From positions 1 to 6,530 of the forward strand of contig JAGRBY010000412.1 in NCBI GenBank assembly GCA_020433835.1: DNA of 6,530 nucleotides, given 5' to 3'. The translations under genes were made by a program, and so were the position numbers. Under the pieces are notes generated by a model. That model was given only the letters and a program-made list of their open reading frames with translations. It was not told where the DNA came from and made no database searches. The DNA comes from Anaerolineae bacterium (GTDB lineage: Bacteria > Chloroflexota > Anaerolineae > 4572-78 > J111). Positions 1-5,053 of this stretch are shown one piece after another (position 1 is the stretch's first letter; every line of letters begins with the position of its first letter).

Positions 1-127
1 AGCTTTCTTCGTTGTAACCCCGGCCCCGCATCGTCTCTGCAAAGTGGGGATTATACCGGGCCTCGTGCAGCAACTGCTCTGTCTCGTGAACAAGGTTTTG
101 TTGGTCTCGCGTTAAACCACCGGCCAT
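1..127 (-). CDS. Hypothetical protein, N-terminal 42 residues (truncated by window edge)
   Basis: An open reading frame starts with ATG at 127-125 and runs off the left edge with no stop. It is preceded by a strong Shine-Dalgarno site (AAAGGAG on the minus strand, plus positions 137-143) with a 9-nt spacer, so the start is well supported. The visible protein begins MAGGLTRDQQNLVHETEQLL and continues with a soluble, charged, probably helical stretch containing many Glu, Gln and His residues (HEARYNPHFAETMRGRGYNE). There is no signal peptide or membrane segment in what is visible. I do not recognise the family and assign no function. Upstream on its own strand lie a leader hairpin (148-182) and then the 101-bp tandem array, so its promoter must be inside or beyond that array. 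Confidence 0.75.
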   Translation of the reverse strand, partial: MAGGLTRDQQNLVHETEQLLHEARYNPHFAETMRGRGYNEES

Positions 128-147
128 AAATAAATTCTCCTTTCAGT

Positions 148-187
148 AGGCTTATCTTCATTTCTTTGCAGAAAATAAGCCTTTTTT
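148..187. promoter_or_regulatory. Leader hairpin with adjacent T/A run
   Basis: AGGCTTAT (148-155) pairs with ATAAGCCT (175-182). A 5-nt bulge (156-160) follows, then TTTCT/AGAAA (161-165 with 170-174) closes a TTGC loop. The right arm ends in TTTTTT (182-187) on the plus strand, so read left to right it looks like a weak intrinsic terminator. No plus-strand gene precedes it. Read on the minus strand it is a hairpin in the untranslated leader of the gene at 1-127, ending a few bases before the Shine-Dalgarno site. The stem is visible in the sequence; its role is inference. Confidence 0.4.
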
Positions 188-591
188 ACGTGAATCTGGT
201 TGAAATTTGTGGAATCATAAAGTAATAGGTGGAACATGTTGGTACAGCAGAGAATCATTGTGTAATTGTAGAGAAATAGGTAGTACACGTTGGAACATGT
301 CTGTAAATGTTGGAAAAATTAAGTGCGCGTTGGAACATGTTAGTACAGCAAAGAATCATGAAAGTATTGTTGAGAAACATATATTGCACGTTGGAACATG
401 TCGCTAAACGTTGGAAAAATTAAGTGCGCGTTGGAACATGTTAGTACAGCAAAGAATCATGAAAGTATTGTTGAGAACTATAAAGTGTGCGTTGGAACAT
501 GTCGCTACAGCTTGGAAAAATCTCGTGCGTGATAAAATATTTAATTTACTGGTTGGAAAATGTTTGTGAACGTTGGATTTAGTCCTAAAAA
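188..591. repeat. Higher-order tandem repeat array: about 20-bp units in a 101-bp period
   Basis: Units begin with GTTGGAA or a close variant at 208, 228, 268, 289, 309, 329, 369, 390, 410, 430, 470, 491, 511, 552 and 572, with a degenerate unit at 188. Variants lacking the leading GTT sit at 249, 350 and 451. Spacing is 19 to 21 bp. Five units make a 101-bp higher-order unit: 309-376 and 410-477 are identical over 68 bp at offset 101, and the surrounding units match at the same offset with a few changes. Typical units read GTTGGAACATGT plus 8-9 bp, and three contain the palindrome AACATGTT (233-240, 334-341, 435-442). The period is not a multiple of three, so this is not coding. The edges decay by substitution. 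Role unknown; evenly phased protein binding is one possibility. Confidence 0.85.
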
Positions 592-890
592 GAAGTTTTT
601 TTTCGCGACAATGTGTTGCTTCAGTTTATTCCAGCAACCATTGTTCGACAGAAGAGGTAAAGATTGGTTCAGTTTGTTGTTTGGTCAAAAAAGCCGATTA
701 CCTGGGTAGATGTTTTTGGATGTTGTATTACCACGCTAAGGAAACTGGACCAATCTGTAAAAAAGCGCGTTGATTTGTTCATATCTCTAAAATAACACAG
801 TTCAATCGCCATGAACAGTGCCAAAGGTACCGAAAATCATGGGACGAAAGTACTTTTTTCTTGCCCGAAAGTCAATAATTTGGGGTAGCG
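592..890. other. Non-coding segment with two extended stems
   Basis: No credible gene was seen on either strand. Two inverted repeats stand out. The first is ACAATG-TTGCT (608-613, 616-620) with AGCAA-CATTGT (633-637, 639-644), closing a 12-nt loop. The second is AGATTGGTTCAGTTT (661-675) with AAACTGGACCAATCT (742-756), which is 15 pairs including one G-T. The octamer TTCAGTTT occurs in both left-hand portions (620-627, 668-675). A 10-bp palindrome AAAGTACTTT lies at 847-856. Nothing matched a known structural RNA by eye. It could be an unrecognised small RNA, a decayed mobile element, or chance folding in AT-rich DNA. Confidence 0.4.
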
Positions 891-927
891 GTCAGCTATC
901 AGCAGGCAGCCGTCAGTTTTATCAGCA
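891..927. repeat. Heptad repeat block (NNCAGCN type)
   Basis: Consecutive 7-mers GTCAGCT, ATCAGCA, GGCAGCC and GTCAGTT fill 891-918, and a further ATCAGCA lies at 921-927. Each unit keeps CAG at positions 3-5. This is the same 7-bp periodicity as in the blocks at 984-1018 and 1064-1084, with a different core. Confidence 0.65.
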
Positions 928-983
928 CAGGCAACGCTTAGTTATCATAACCGGCTTGTAATTCGCAATGAGGTTAAAACAAA

Positions 984-1018
984 AACAGCTAATAGCTGAT
1001 CGCTATTAGCTGTTTGCT
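984..1018. repeat. Heptad repeat block forming a 14-bp perfect hairpin
   Basis: Five 7-mers run without a break: AACAGCT, AATAGCT, GATCGCT, ATTAGCT, GTTTGCT. The same bases form a perfect 14-bp inverted repeat (983-996 with 1002-1015) with loop TGATC. It lies about 70 bp past the stop codon of the DUF2270 gene, read on the minus strand. No T run follows on either strand, so a standard intrinsic terminator is not supported, though the hairpin could protect the mRNA end. Confidence 0.7.
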
Positions 1019-1063
1019 GCCACACAAGGCAATGGGTAACAAGCGGTTAATCATTCAACTTCC

Positions 1064-1084
1064 AGTTACTAATTACCAATTACC
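1064..1084. repeat. Heptad repeat block (AATTACC) next to the DUF2270 stop codon
   Basis: Three 7-mers, AGTTACT, AATTACC and AATTACC, end two bases before the stop codon of the minus-strand gene at 1086. A closely related sequence (CCAGTTATCAATTACC, 2775-2790) runs across the stop codon of the hydrolase gene at 2782, so the same repeat type marks both 3' ends. Confidence 0.6.
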
Positions 1085-1085
1085 C

Positions 1086-2450
1086 CTATGCCGCCAGCGG
1101 CACAAATCCGTTGCCGTAAACCTTCTGCGCCCCGGACAGCATCACAAACGCGCCGGGATCAATACGGCTGATAAGTTGCTTAAGATGATCGATCTCGGTT
1201 ACCGTCAAGGCGCACATTAACACGTTGTGATTATCATCGCTGTGCATGCCGGTGCCGGACAGCGCGGTTACGCCCCGCTTCATCTCCTGGCTGATACTCT
1301 CGGCCACGCTTTCCGGATGATCGGTGATGATAAAGGCGACAGTCTGTTTGCGCGTACTGGTTGGTCGGCGCCAGGCTTGCCAGTTGAAGCCCTCTTTGTT
1401 TTCCTTTTTCAAGGGTCTATTCGCTGAGCCTGGCATTGCAGTCGGCTCTTCGTGAGGCAGCACTTCACCGGGTGCTTCCCTAAGGTGTCGGGTTAGAAAA
1501 CCGGTGACAATAAGAATACCATTAAAAGTCAGGCCGATACCCAGCACTGCCCAGGCCGGAATGTTGCCAATTGCCGCCCGCGAGATAAAGTCTTCAAGAA
1601 ATATAGCCGGTTCGGGGTGGAGCCAGATATTGAGAATCCAGGCCAGCCACAAAATGATATAAATCCAAACATAATTGCGGCGGAAGCGTCGCCCAAACGC
1701 CTCCCACATCGAGATAGGAAATTTGGGACGCAGCAGATTCTCGGCCAGGCTCTCTGCCCAGTCCGCAGATGGTCGAAATGGCGGGACCAGCATCGCGGCG
1801 AAAAAGTCGGTCTCCATCAGCCGCACGCGGTAGCTCCACAATTCGTAGTGGCGGTAGCGTCGAGCCTCGATGTATAAAAACAGCGTCACCAGCAGCGTGC
1901 TTAAAATAATAATCTGCGGGTCCCAGGCAATCGACAGCGTAGCGCCGGTGGTAATCACCGCCCAGTTGGTGGTGGTATCAAGCCGCCGCCGCCAGACATC
2001 GGCCCGATAGATTTCGGCCCGGAAAAAGTGAACCATCGCGTTCGTAAAGTTTCCGGCTTCAAGCTCATAGCCGCGAAACGTCCAGACCGGTTCTTTTTTT
2101 TCTTTTTGCTGGGGACTAGGATTAGGAGCCTGGGGGGCAATGGGCGGCTCTTTTGGCAAGGGCGGCGGAGTTTCAATCAGCGGCTCTTTTGGCAAAGGCA
2201 GTGGGGGCAGCGCTTCAACCGGCTCTTGTAATAGCCGCTCTGCATGCGCCCCATTTCCATTTCCATTTCCGTTGAGGCGGGGCGCTTCCTGCAATGCATC
2301 GTGTCCGGTGGTGGGCTGCCATGTGTGCATTAAGGTATCAACATTCTCTTCAACTTGCTTTTGCAGCGCATCCGTCTGCTTGACAGTTTGCTCAATCATA
2401 GAGCACATCATATTCGCAGCATAACGCTCCCAGAGTTTCAAGCTTTCCAT
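1086..2450 (-). CDS. DUF2270-domain membrane protein with C-terminal DUF2179-like domain
   Basis: A 454-residue membrane protein. The start ATG (2450-2448) has GAGG 9 nt upstream. Residues 1-45 are a predicted helix (MESLKLWERYAANMMCSMIE...). Residues 50-122 are a Pro-rich linker with an Asn-Gly tract (60-67) and two PLPKEP repeats. Residues 133-320 match what I know of DUF2270: NAMVHFFRAEIYRADVWRRR, LDTTTNWAVITT, IEARRYRHYELWSYRVRLME, FPISMWEAFGRRFRRNY, with four hydrophobic segments at about 161-177, 179-195, 260-276 and 298-318. Residues 368-450 (RGVTALSGTGMHS, HNVLMCALTVTEI, IDPGAFVMLSGAQKVYGNGF) resemble DUF2179, the soluble tail of YitT-type membrane proteins. The function of DUF2270 is unknown. 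The tail suggests a small-molecule or regulatory role, which is inference. It appears monocistronic, with a long leader. Confidence 0.9.
   Translation of the reverse strand: MESLKLWERYAANMMCSMIEQTVKQTDALQKQVEENVDTLMHTWQPTTGHDALQEAPRLNGNGNGNGAHAERLLQEPVEALPPLPLPKEPLIETPPPLPKEPPIAPQAPNPSPQQKEKKEPVWTFRGYELEAGNFTNAMVHFFRAEIYRADVWRRRLDTTTNWAVITTGATLSIAWDPQIIILSTLLVTLFLYIEARRYRHYELWSYRVRLMETDFFAAMLVPPFRPSADWAESLAENLLRPKFPISMWEAFGRRFRRNYVWIYIILWLAWILNIWLHPEPAIFLEDFISRAAIGNIPAWAVLGIGLTFNGILIVTGFLTRHLREAPGEVLPHEEPTAMPGSANRPLKKENKEGFNWQAWRRPTSTRKQTVAFIITDHPESVAESISQEMKRGVTALSGTGMHSDDNHNVLMCALTVTEIDHLKQLISRIDPGAFVMLSGAQKVYGNGFVPLAA
2144..2274 (-). repeat. In-frame repeats in the DUF2270 gene linker
   Basis: Two tandem tracts encode the linker. 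A 20-bp match (2144-2163 and 2180-2199, one difference) recurs at a 36-bp interval and encodes the 12-residue repeat around PLPKEP. A hexanucleotide tract (2251-2268, CCATTT three times, then CCGTTG) encodes Asn-Gly repeats. Both periods are multiples of three, so slippage would change linker length without breaking the frame. Confidence 0.8.
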
Positions 2451-2487
2451 AGGAATAATCCTCTTTCTTGTTCATCATCGAGACAAG

Positions 2488-2621
2488 CACTATGGTTACA
2501 CTTTTTTAGAAACCCCGGTTTTTTAGCGTTAAAAAGATGCGCCTTTTACCCCAAAAGGCTATCAATTAAGCCTCAAAAACCGGGGGTTTTGTCATACTAC
2601 TTTTAAAGTGTAAAGGTAGTG
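2488..2621. mobile_element. MITE-like nested foldback element, 134 bp
   Basis: The termini are 17-bp imperfect inverted repeats, 2488-2504 (CACTATGGTTACACTTT) and 2605-2621, matching at 14 of 17 positions with the three mismatches adjacent. Inside them CCCCGGTTTTT (2513-2523) pairs perfectly with AAAAACCGGGG (2575-2585), extended by AAA/TTT across one bulged G. At the centre GCCTTTT (2541-2547) and AAAAGGC (2553-2559) close an ACCCC loop. The hexamer AGACAA flanks both ends (2481-2486, 2622-2627), as a short target duplication would. It encodes nothing. It lies 38 bp upstream of the DUF2270 start codon and would be transcribed in that leader. A structured leader RNA of non-mobile origin is the main alternative. 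Confidence 0.5.
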
Positions 2622-2658
2622 AGACAAAGTTGAAGCGTATACTTTCCCTAATTTTTTT

Positions 2659-2680
2659 ATTGTAGCAGAAGCCGGTTACA
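2659..2680 (-). promoter_or_regulatory. Possible promoter for the DUF2270 gene
   Basis: On the minus strand TACAAT (plus 2659-2664) is a 5-of-6 match to the -10 consensus. Upstream is only a weak -35 candidate, TTGGCT, at a short 15-bp spacing. If used, it would give a leader of about 200 nt containing the whole foldback at 2488-2621. This rests on pattern matching only. Confidence 0.3.
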
Positions 2681-2705
2681 GCCAAGTTACAGGGGGAGAG
2701 GGGAT

Positions 2706-2790
2706 TGGAGATTAGATGACTGAAGATTAGGAGATGACTTTGCATCAATCTCTCAATCTCCTAATCTCTAATCTCCAGTTATCAATTACC
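2706..2790. repeat. Long foldback with heptad/octad repeats at the hydrolase 3' end
   Basis: TGGAGATTAG (2706-2715) pairs with CTAATCTCCA (2768-2777), and AGATTAGGAGAT (2724-2735) pairs with ATCTCCTAATCT (2756-2767). This makes a 22-bp stem with one 8-nt bulge (2716-2723) and a 20-nt loop. The right side is built of 7-8 bp units starting AAT at 2747, 2755, 2763, 2770 and 2784, with an AGT variant at 2777. The end of the repeat runs over the hydrolase stop codon (2782-2784). No T run follows, so intrinsic termination is not shown; a role in mRNA end stability is possible. Confidence 0.65.
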
Positions 2791-3762
2791 ATCCACCAAC
2801 CCGGCCAAAATATCACGCCAAATATCCGCCTTAAACATCATCAAATGCCCTTCGTCGGGAATATAATGGGGTTGGCAGGTGGGGATGGTGGCGGCCAGAT
2901 AACGCCCCATCGCCGGCGGAACTTGCGGGTCGGCCAGCCCCTGCCACAACTGCACCGGCGCGGTGATGTCTTTGACGTGAAAACCCCAGTCACGGGCAAT
3001 CGCTAAGGCATCAAAGATATGCCCGTTCGGTCCCTGGCGATAGGTTTCTCGCAAGCTATCCAAAAAGATGGCTTTCACCTCCGGCTCTCTGAGCAGTGCC
3101 TGATCGGGCGGCGGCGAAGCATCGATCATCCGCTGCCAAATCTTCTCAGGATTATTGCGCCCTATCCGCGCATAGATCATCATCGCCGGCAACAGCGACC
3201 ACCACGGCAAGCAGCCGCAGCCCGCCGTTTGAAAGCTGGTTTTAATCTGGGGATTCATCCCTTCCAGTACACCCGGCACGCGATGTGGCGCAGCGGCGCT
3301 TACCAAAGCTGCGCCGCTCAACCGGTGGGGGATTTTGTAGGCGCAGGCCATCGTGTGCGGCCCGCCCGCCGATACCCCGGCCACGGCGAAGCGCTCAATT
3401 TGCAGCGCATCGGCCAGGCCAACTACATCATCCGGCCAATCAATCAACTTCCGCTTCGGCTTCAAATCCGATAGGCCAAGGCCGGGCCGATCAACCACAA
3501 TCAGCCGCACGCCCAGCGAAGCCGCAATCGAATCATCCGGGTGTCGAAACAGCCGCGAGCCGGGCATGCCGTGAAAGAAAAAAACGGGCTTACCGTCCGG
3601 GTCGCCAAACTCCGCGTACCCTAACTTGCGCCCGTCAGCCAGCACAACCTGCTGACCGATTATTGGCGGGGGCAGCTTCGGCCCACCAAAAACATTCAAT
3701 ATTTTGCGACAACCCTGTGGCTGCGGTTGTTCAATTTTCGACAGTACGTGTGGTTCGGTCAT
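2782..3762 (-). CDS. Alpha/beta hydrolase fold protein
   Basis: A 326-residue soluble hydrolase of unknown substrate. The catalytic layout of the fold is readable. The oxyanion region is HGMPG (64-68). The nucleophile elbow is G-V-S-A-G (129-133) with Ser131. The acid is most likely Asp278 in GLADPQVP. The base is His306 in DEGH. The sheet-helix features VVDRPGLGLSD (89-99) and PVFFFHGMPGSR (59-70) fit the family, and residues 160-265 form the variable cap. The length is normal, with about 35 extra N-terminal residues before the first strand. No signal peptide was seen, so it is probably cytoplasmic. The start is supported by GAGGAG 4-6 nt upstream of ATG. No co-transcribed partner is visible. 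Esterase, lipase or haloalkane-type activity cannot be told apart here. Confidence 0.92.
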   Translation of the reverse strand: MTEPHVLSKIEQPQPQGCRKILNVFGGPKLPPPIIGQQVVLADGRKLGYAEFGDPDGKPVFFFHGMPGSRLFRHPDDSIAASLGVRLIVVDRPGLGLSDLKPKRKLIDWPDDVVGLADALQIERFAVAGVSAGGPHTMACAYKIPHRLSGAALVSAAAPHRVPGVLEGMNPQIKTSFQTAGCGCLPWWSLLPAMMIYARIGRNNPEKIWQRMIDASPPPDQALLREPEVKAIFLDSLRETYRQGPNGHIFDALAIARDWGFHVKDITAPVQLWQGLADPQVPPAMGRYLAATIPTCQPHYIPDEGHLMMFKADIWRDILAGLVDGN

Positions 3763-3784
3763 AATTCTCCTCTCTTGCGTGAAA

Positions 3785-3833
3785 ATTCACATTTCCCAGA
3801 CAGTATGAAGATGTGAATAAGATGGGTGTCTGG
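3785..3833. promoter_or_regulatory. Interleaved inverted repeats upstream of the hydrolase gene (pseudoknot-like)
   Basis: ATTCACAT (3785-3792) pairs with ATGTGAAT (3811-3818), and CCAGACA (3796-3802) pairs with TGTCTGG (3827-3833). The two pairs interleave, the arrangement of an H-type pseudoknot. It lies 23-71 bp upstream of the hydrolase start and, read on the minus strand, would be in its leader. The remaining gap up to 3897 shows nothing else I can name. The stems are short, so chance is a fair explanation. Confidence 0.3.
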
Positions 3834-3897
3834 AAAATAGTTGTTGATAAAACGAATAGTTCAGGGAAAAGTTTATTGGAAGAGGTAGAAAAATTCT

Positions 3898-4311
3898 TTA
3901 CAAAAGGGGATTGGTTATTCTCAACGTATCTTCAATGAGTTGGTCGTGGTGCATATCTTCAGAATAAACTGTGGCACAATTATTGACGAGAGCCGTGGCT
4001 AAAATCAAACTATCCCAATATGAATAACCGTATTTAGTGTTGATATTGATTGCCTGAAGAACTTTCAAAGTGTCGACCTCAACAACTGGAAATGTAGCAA
4101 CTATCTCCAGGATGACTTCCTTTGCGGCCTCTGTGGATTTGAGGTTCTTCTTAGTAAAGACATTAAACAATTCACCAAGAATTTGACTGCTGACAACAAC
4201 GGATTGAAAATTGTCATCGATTAGTGTTTGAATTTTTTGCTGCTTTTCATTTTCAGACGAAGTAAATAAGTAAACCCACAGATTAGTGTCGAGCAAGATT
4301 CTATCGCTCAT
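3898..4311 (-). CDS. PIN-domain ribonuclease, VapC-type toxin
   Basis: A PIN-domain nuclease of 137 residues, the normal size for VapC toxins, which cleave RNA and are held inactive by the partner antitoxin. The acidic metal site is readable: Asp8 in ILLDTNLWVYLF, Glu47 in SQILGELFNVF, Asp100 in SYWDSLILATA and Asp119 in YSEDM. I chose the ATG at 4311 (MSDRILLDTN) over an in-frame ATG at 4353, because the PIN core starts only a few residues later and the longer form would lie deep inside the antitoxin gene. The gene overlaps the antitoxin stop by 11 bp (4301-4311), indicating translational coupling. It is AT-rich compared with the hydrolase gene next to it. The RNA target cannot be read from sequence. 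Confidence 0.9.
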   Translation of the reverse strand: MSDRILLDTNLWVYLFTSSENEKQQKIQTLIDDNFQSVVVSSQILGELFNVFTKKNLKSTEAAKEVILEIVATFPVVEVDTLKVLQAININTKYGYSYWDSLILATALVNNCATVYSEDMHHDQLIEDTLRITNPLL

Positions 4312-4516
4312 ACAGCGTTTCTCTGTTAAATGTATAATCTTCCGGTAGATCAACCGTTTGTTTACTTACAAAATCGAGAAATCGTTTCTTCTTTGTCTCG
4401 ATTGCATCCGTATCTAATACAATGATATTTACGGTTTTGCCTTCCATTAGCGAACTAAGTTTTTTATTTAAGATGAGATGTCCATCTTTATAAGTGGCTT
4501 GTAGTATTTCATGCAT
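4301..4516 (-). CDS. VapB-like antitoxin of the PIN toxin
   Basis: A 71-residue protein directly upstream of and overlapping the PIN toxin gene, the usual antitoxin-first order. The N-terminal half (ILQATYKDGHLILNKKL, EGKTVNIIVLD, residues 4-35) has the short beta-rich pattern of small DNA-binding antitoxins. The C-terminal part, FLDFVSKQTVDLPEDYTFNR (46-65), resembles the toxin-binding tail of DUF2281-like antitoxins, which I recall from cyanobacterial PIN modules. Start ATG at 4516 with GGAG 8 nt upstream. It is expected to neutralise the toxin and repress its own promoter, as in known vapBC operons; both are inferred here from family and context. The exact subfamily is uncertain. Confidence 0.82.
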   Translation of the reverse strand: MHEILQATYKDGHLILNKKLSSLMEGKTVNIIVLDTDAIETKKKRFLDFVSKQTVDLPEDYTFNRETLYER

Positions 4517-4544
4517 CTCTTGATCTCCAAATTTGCAACACTTT

Positions 4545-4574
4545 TTATACTATAATTTTAACACGATATGGCAA
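4545..4574 (-). promoter_or_regulatory. Promoter and palindrome of the antitoxin-toxin operon
   Basis: On the minus strand TTGCCA (plus 4569-4574) and TAGTAT (plus 4547-4552) are 16 bp apart, with the antitoxin start about 30 nt further on. An 11-bp palindrome (TTATA, centre C, TATAA; 4545-4555) covers the -10 box and is a plausible site for autorepression by the antitoxin. Confidence 0.5.
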
Positions 4575-4618
4575 GCCTGTCATTTCATAATTAGGCTGAT
4601 AGAGCATTTTTCCATACA

Positions 4619-4650
4619 AACGTTGCTTGGTAATGAGTAACGTTTATGGT
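4619..4650 (+). promoter_or_regulatory. Promoter with overlapping inverted repeat for the HNH gene pair
   Basis: TTGCTT (4623-4628) and TATGGT (4645-4650) are 16 bp apart and lie 43 bp upstream of the first gene. A 9-bp inverted repeat with one mismatch, AACGTTGCT (4619-4627) and AGTAACGTT (4636-4644), covers the -35 box and the spacer, the position of a repressor operator. The match to the -10 consensus is only moderate. Confidence 0.45.
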
Positions 4651-4693
4651 ACACTTTTACTAATCTTTCACTGCATTCATATAGGACAATACT

Positions 4694-5047
4694 ATGCAAA
4701 TGACATTAGATGTACCGGAAGAATTAGCGGCTCGTCTAAGTGCGTTAGGTGATAGCCTCCCTCGAATTTTAGAGCTGGGATTGCGCGAGTTGGATGCCTC
4801 GGCGCAATTTACATTTGAAGGGGCAGCGGAGATCCTGGAATTTTTAGCCCGACTGCCTACTCCGGAAGAAATTATTGCTCTGCGTCCTTCGACGAAACTA
4901 CAAGAGCGAATAGATATTTTACTTGAGAAAAATCGTTCGGAGGGATTGAGTGCTACGGAAGAAAAGGAGTGGGAGCAATATCAATATTTAGAGCATCTTG
5001 TACGCATCGCAAAGGCTGAGGCTCATTTAAGACTGAACTCTGCCTAA
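4694..5047 (+). CDS. Small helical protein paired with HNH endonuclease (antitoxin-like candidate)
   Basis: A 117-residue soluble protein. It opens like a ribbon-helix-helix antitoxin (MTLDVPEELAARLSAL, residues 3-18), followed by a helical region, the stretch LPTPEEIIALRPSTKLQERI (54-73), and a charged helical C-terminus (LLEKNRSEGLSATEEKEWEQ, YLEHLVRIAKAEAHL). I recall similar proteins encoded directly upstream of HNH genes in cyanobacteria and Chloroflexota, without an assigned function. The start at 4694 has AGGA 7 nt upstream; an in-frame ATG at 4700 is the alternative. The HNH gene begins 6 bp after its stop. DNA-binding autoregulator and immunity partner of the nuclease are both possible, and neither is shown. 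Confidence 0.8.
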   Translation: MQMTLDVPEELAARLSALGDSLPRILELGLRELDASAQFTFEGAAEILEFLARLPTPEEIIALRPSTKLQERIDILLEKNRSEGLSATEEKEWEQYQYLEHLVRIAKAEAHLRLNSA

Positions 5048-5053
5048 CACGTT

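Noticed and set aside
207..407. A 66-residue plus-strand reading frame inside the tandem array
   Set aside because: The array period (101 bp) is not a multiple of three, so the repeat is read in shifting frames. There is no convincing ribosome site, and the protein has no recognisable features.
188..591. CRISPR array
   Set aside because: The units are contiguous 20-bp degenerate repeats, and the inter-box segments are themselves repeated rather than unique spacers. No cas gene is present.
188..756. Retron or plasmid-type iteron origin
   Set aside because: There is no reverse transcriptase, Rep gene or DnaA-box cluster in the window. Repeats plus stems alone are not enough.
573..773. A 66-residue plus-strand reading frame
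   Set aside because: There is no Shine-Dalgarno site, it spans two inverted repeats, and its composition looks random. It is better explained as non-coding.
983..1015. Rho-independent terminator of the DUF2270 gene
   Set aside because: The hairpin is perfect but no T run follows it on the minus strand, and the stem is explained by heptad repeats.
1617..1877. Plus-strand reading frame opposite the DUF2270 gene
   Set aside because: It is a shadow of the well-supported minus-strand gene, which has clear family motifs. The same holds for the frames at 1227-1427, 2028-2231, 2140-2424, 3019-3474, 3285-3764 and 6259-6528.
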